A DNA stretch of 8,917 bases. Source: Phycisphaerae bacterium. Its GTDB lineage: Bacteria > Planctomycetota > Phycisphaerae > UBA1845. Made by a program: the position numbers and the translations under genes. This document shows, one piece after another, positions 8,291 to 8,917 of this stretch. The stretch is taken from positions 1-8,917 of the forward strand of contig JANQGB010000043.1 in NCBI GenBank assembly GCA_028277545.1, given 5' to 3'. Position 1 is the first letter of the stretch, and the number at the start of each line of letters is the position of its first letter. The notes under the pieces were generated by a model. The model saw only the letters and a program-made list of their open reading frames with translations. It made no database searches and was not told where the DNA came from.

Positions 8291-8313
8291 GCAACGTGTC
8301 ATTTTGTTGTTGT

Positions 8314-8748
8314 CTATTCATGCACCCTCCTCACCTCCGCGAGACAGTCGGGACAGGTGCCCCAGAAGATCACCTCCGCCTCGTCAATCTGAAACCCCGA
8401 GTCGGCGGCGGCGGTCAGGCACGGGGTCTCGCCAACGGCGCAGTCAACGTCGACCGTCCTTCCACAGCCCCGGCAGATGACGTGGTGGTGGTTGTCACCT
8501 ACCCGGTCCTCGTAGCGAGCGGGCGAGCCGGCGGGCTGAATGCGCCGGATAAGGCCCTTGTCGACCAGCATGCTCAGGGTGTCGTAAACCGCCTGTCGCG
8601 AGATGGCACCGATGTCGGCGCGAACGTGCTCTGCGATGGCGTCCGCTGTGCCGTGGGGCCGAGCCGACACCGCTCGCATCACAGCCAGGCGCTGGGCCGT
8701 GACTTGGATGCCGCGTGCGCGAAGGAGCGTGGCCGGATCTTCGGACAT
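8314..8748 (-). CDS. perR: Fur-family peroxide-responsive repressor (PerR/FurA type)
   Basis: This 144-residue metalloregulator has an N-terminal winged helix (about 1-80, with recognition region ISRQAVYDTLSMLVDKGLI at 49-67) and a C-terminal dimerisation domain. The structural zinc site is complete: C92 and C95 in CRGC, C132 and C135 in CPDC. Aligning by eye with Bacillus subtilis PerR, the sensing-site ligands H37, D85, H91, H93 and D104 correspond to H32, D81, H87, H89 and D100. An Asp rather than Glu at the last position is a PerR hallmark. PerR uses bound Fe2+ to catalyse His oxidation by peroxide and then releases DNA. katG follows 66 bp downstream, as in mycobacterial and Streptomyces furA-katG operons. 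An in-frame TAG at 8758-8760 bars an earlier start. The promoter is so close that the mRNA should be leaderless, and no ribosome-binding site is present. Fur sensing iron is the alternative; the ligands and neighbour argue for PerR. Confidence 0.93.
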   Translation of the reverse strand: MSEDPATLLRARGIQVTAQRLAVMRAVSARPHGTADAIAEHVRADIGAISRQAVYDTLSMLVDKGLIRRIQPAGSPARYEDRVGDNHHHVICRGCGRTVDVDCAVGETPCLTAAADSGFQIDEAEVIFWGTCPDCLAEVRRVHE

Positions 8749-8754
8749 GACGGG

Positions 8755-8783
8755 ATACTAGGTCCAACTTTGGACCCTGTCAA
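8755..8783 (-). promoter_or_regulatory. perR promoter with operator filling the spacer
   Basis: On the minus strand, -35 TTGACA (8778-8783) and -10 TAGTAT (8755-8760) are 17 bp apart. Sixteen of those 17 bases form a perfect inverted repeat, GGTCCAA-CT-TTGGACC on the plus strand (8761-8776). A repressor bound there would block RNA polymerase directly. Only six bases separate the -10 box from the ATG, so transcription should begin at or next to the start codon. Confidence 0.85.
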
Positions 8784-8917
8784 CTATCTGGCTGGACCCG
8801 TTCCTGCCTTTTTGGACTGGGCGCGGGCCAGACCCAGCAGCCGATGCTGCCTGCCGGAGTGCAGCAACCTACCGGACCGGCGTCCGCTGGTCACGTCGTG
8901 GCCTGGACGAGGACAGC
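8784..8917. other. Region upstream of perR to the window edge
   Basis: No gene is supported in these 134 bp. Additional TGGAC half-sites occur at 8793-8798 (TGGACC) and 8813-8818 (TGGACT), 22 and 42 bp from the TGGACC of the main operator. A minus-strand frame is open from the edge for about 40 codons but has no recognisable content. Confidence 0.4.

Overview
The window looks like a GC-rich bacterial chromosome segment. It has a compact pair of housekeeping genes on the plus strand, a tRNA-Pro gene, and then a run of five minus-strand genes for redox and oxidative-stress defence. The lineage is not certain. The wording of IspD (EKKTFAKLDGRPIF, NREDVCQTI, GANLGFMGV) and the four-helix PIN-TRAM protein recall Planctomycetota, perhaps Phycisphaerae. 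This is recognition from memory and was not computed.

Left part (1-2539, plus strand): a membrane-anchored PIN-TRAM protein (YacL type, 112-1326) is followed by ispD (1414-2154), the MEP-pathway cytidylyltransferase. This gene order is known from several phyla. The last codons of ispD are the first unit of a five-unit, 29-bp tandem array (2129-2273) whose units can each form a small hairpin. A second degenerate direct repeat (2318-2408) fills part of the remaining gap.

Middle (2500-2829): a clear sigma-70-type promoter (TTGACA, 17 bp, TAGCAT) drives a tRNA-Pro with anticodon CGG (2540-2614). The stretch after it holds no gene.

Right part (2830-8917, minus strand): transcribed from high to low coordinates, the genes are a PerR-type Fur-family repressor (8748-8314), the catalase-peroxidase katG (8247 or 8073 to 5887), a MarR-family repressor (5184-4747), a flavodoxin-fold NAD(P)H oxidoreductase (4668-4042) and an aldo/keto reductase (3918-2830). 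This makes two modules. In the first, a peroxide-sensing repressor sits upstream of katG, like the furA-katG pairs of actinobacteria. In the second, a MarR regulator with two N-terminal cysteines probably controls itself and an adjacent quinone or electrophile reductase.

The most informative regulatory finds are two matching 20-bp MarR operator candidates and a perfect 16-bp inverted repeat that fills the spacer of the perR promoter. That perR promoter lies so close to the start codon that the mRNA should be leaderless. katG has two in-frame starts, each with a Shine-Dalgarno sequence, and the longer form adds a signal-peptide-like segment. The 640-bp gap between the two modules contains palindromes and a 27-bp tandem pair resembling IS21-type ends, so it may be a decayed insertion site. 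No complete mobile element, CRISPR array or wholly unfamiliar gene system is visible.
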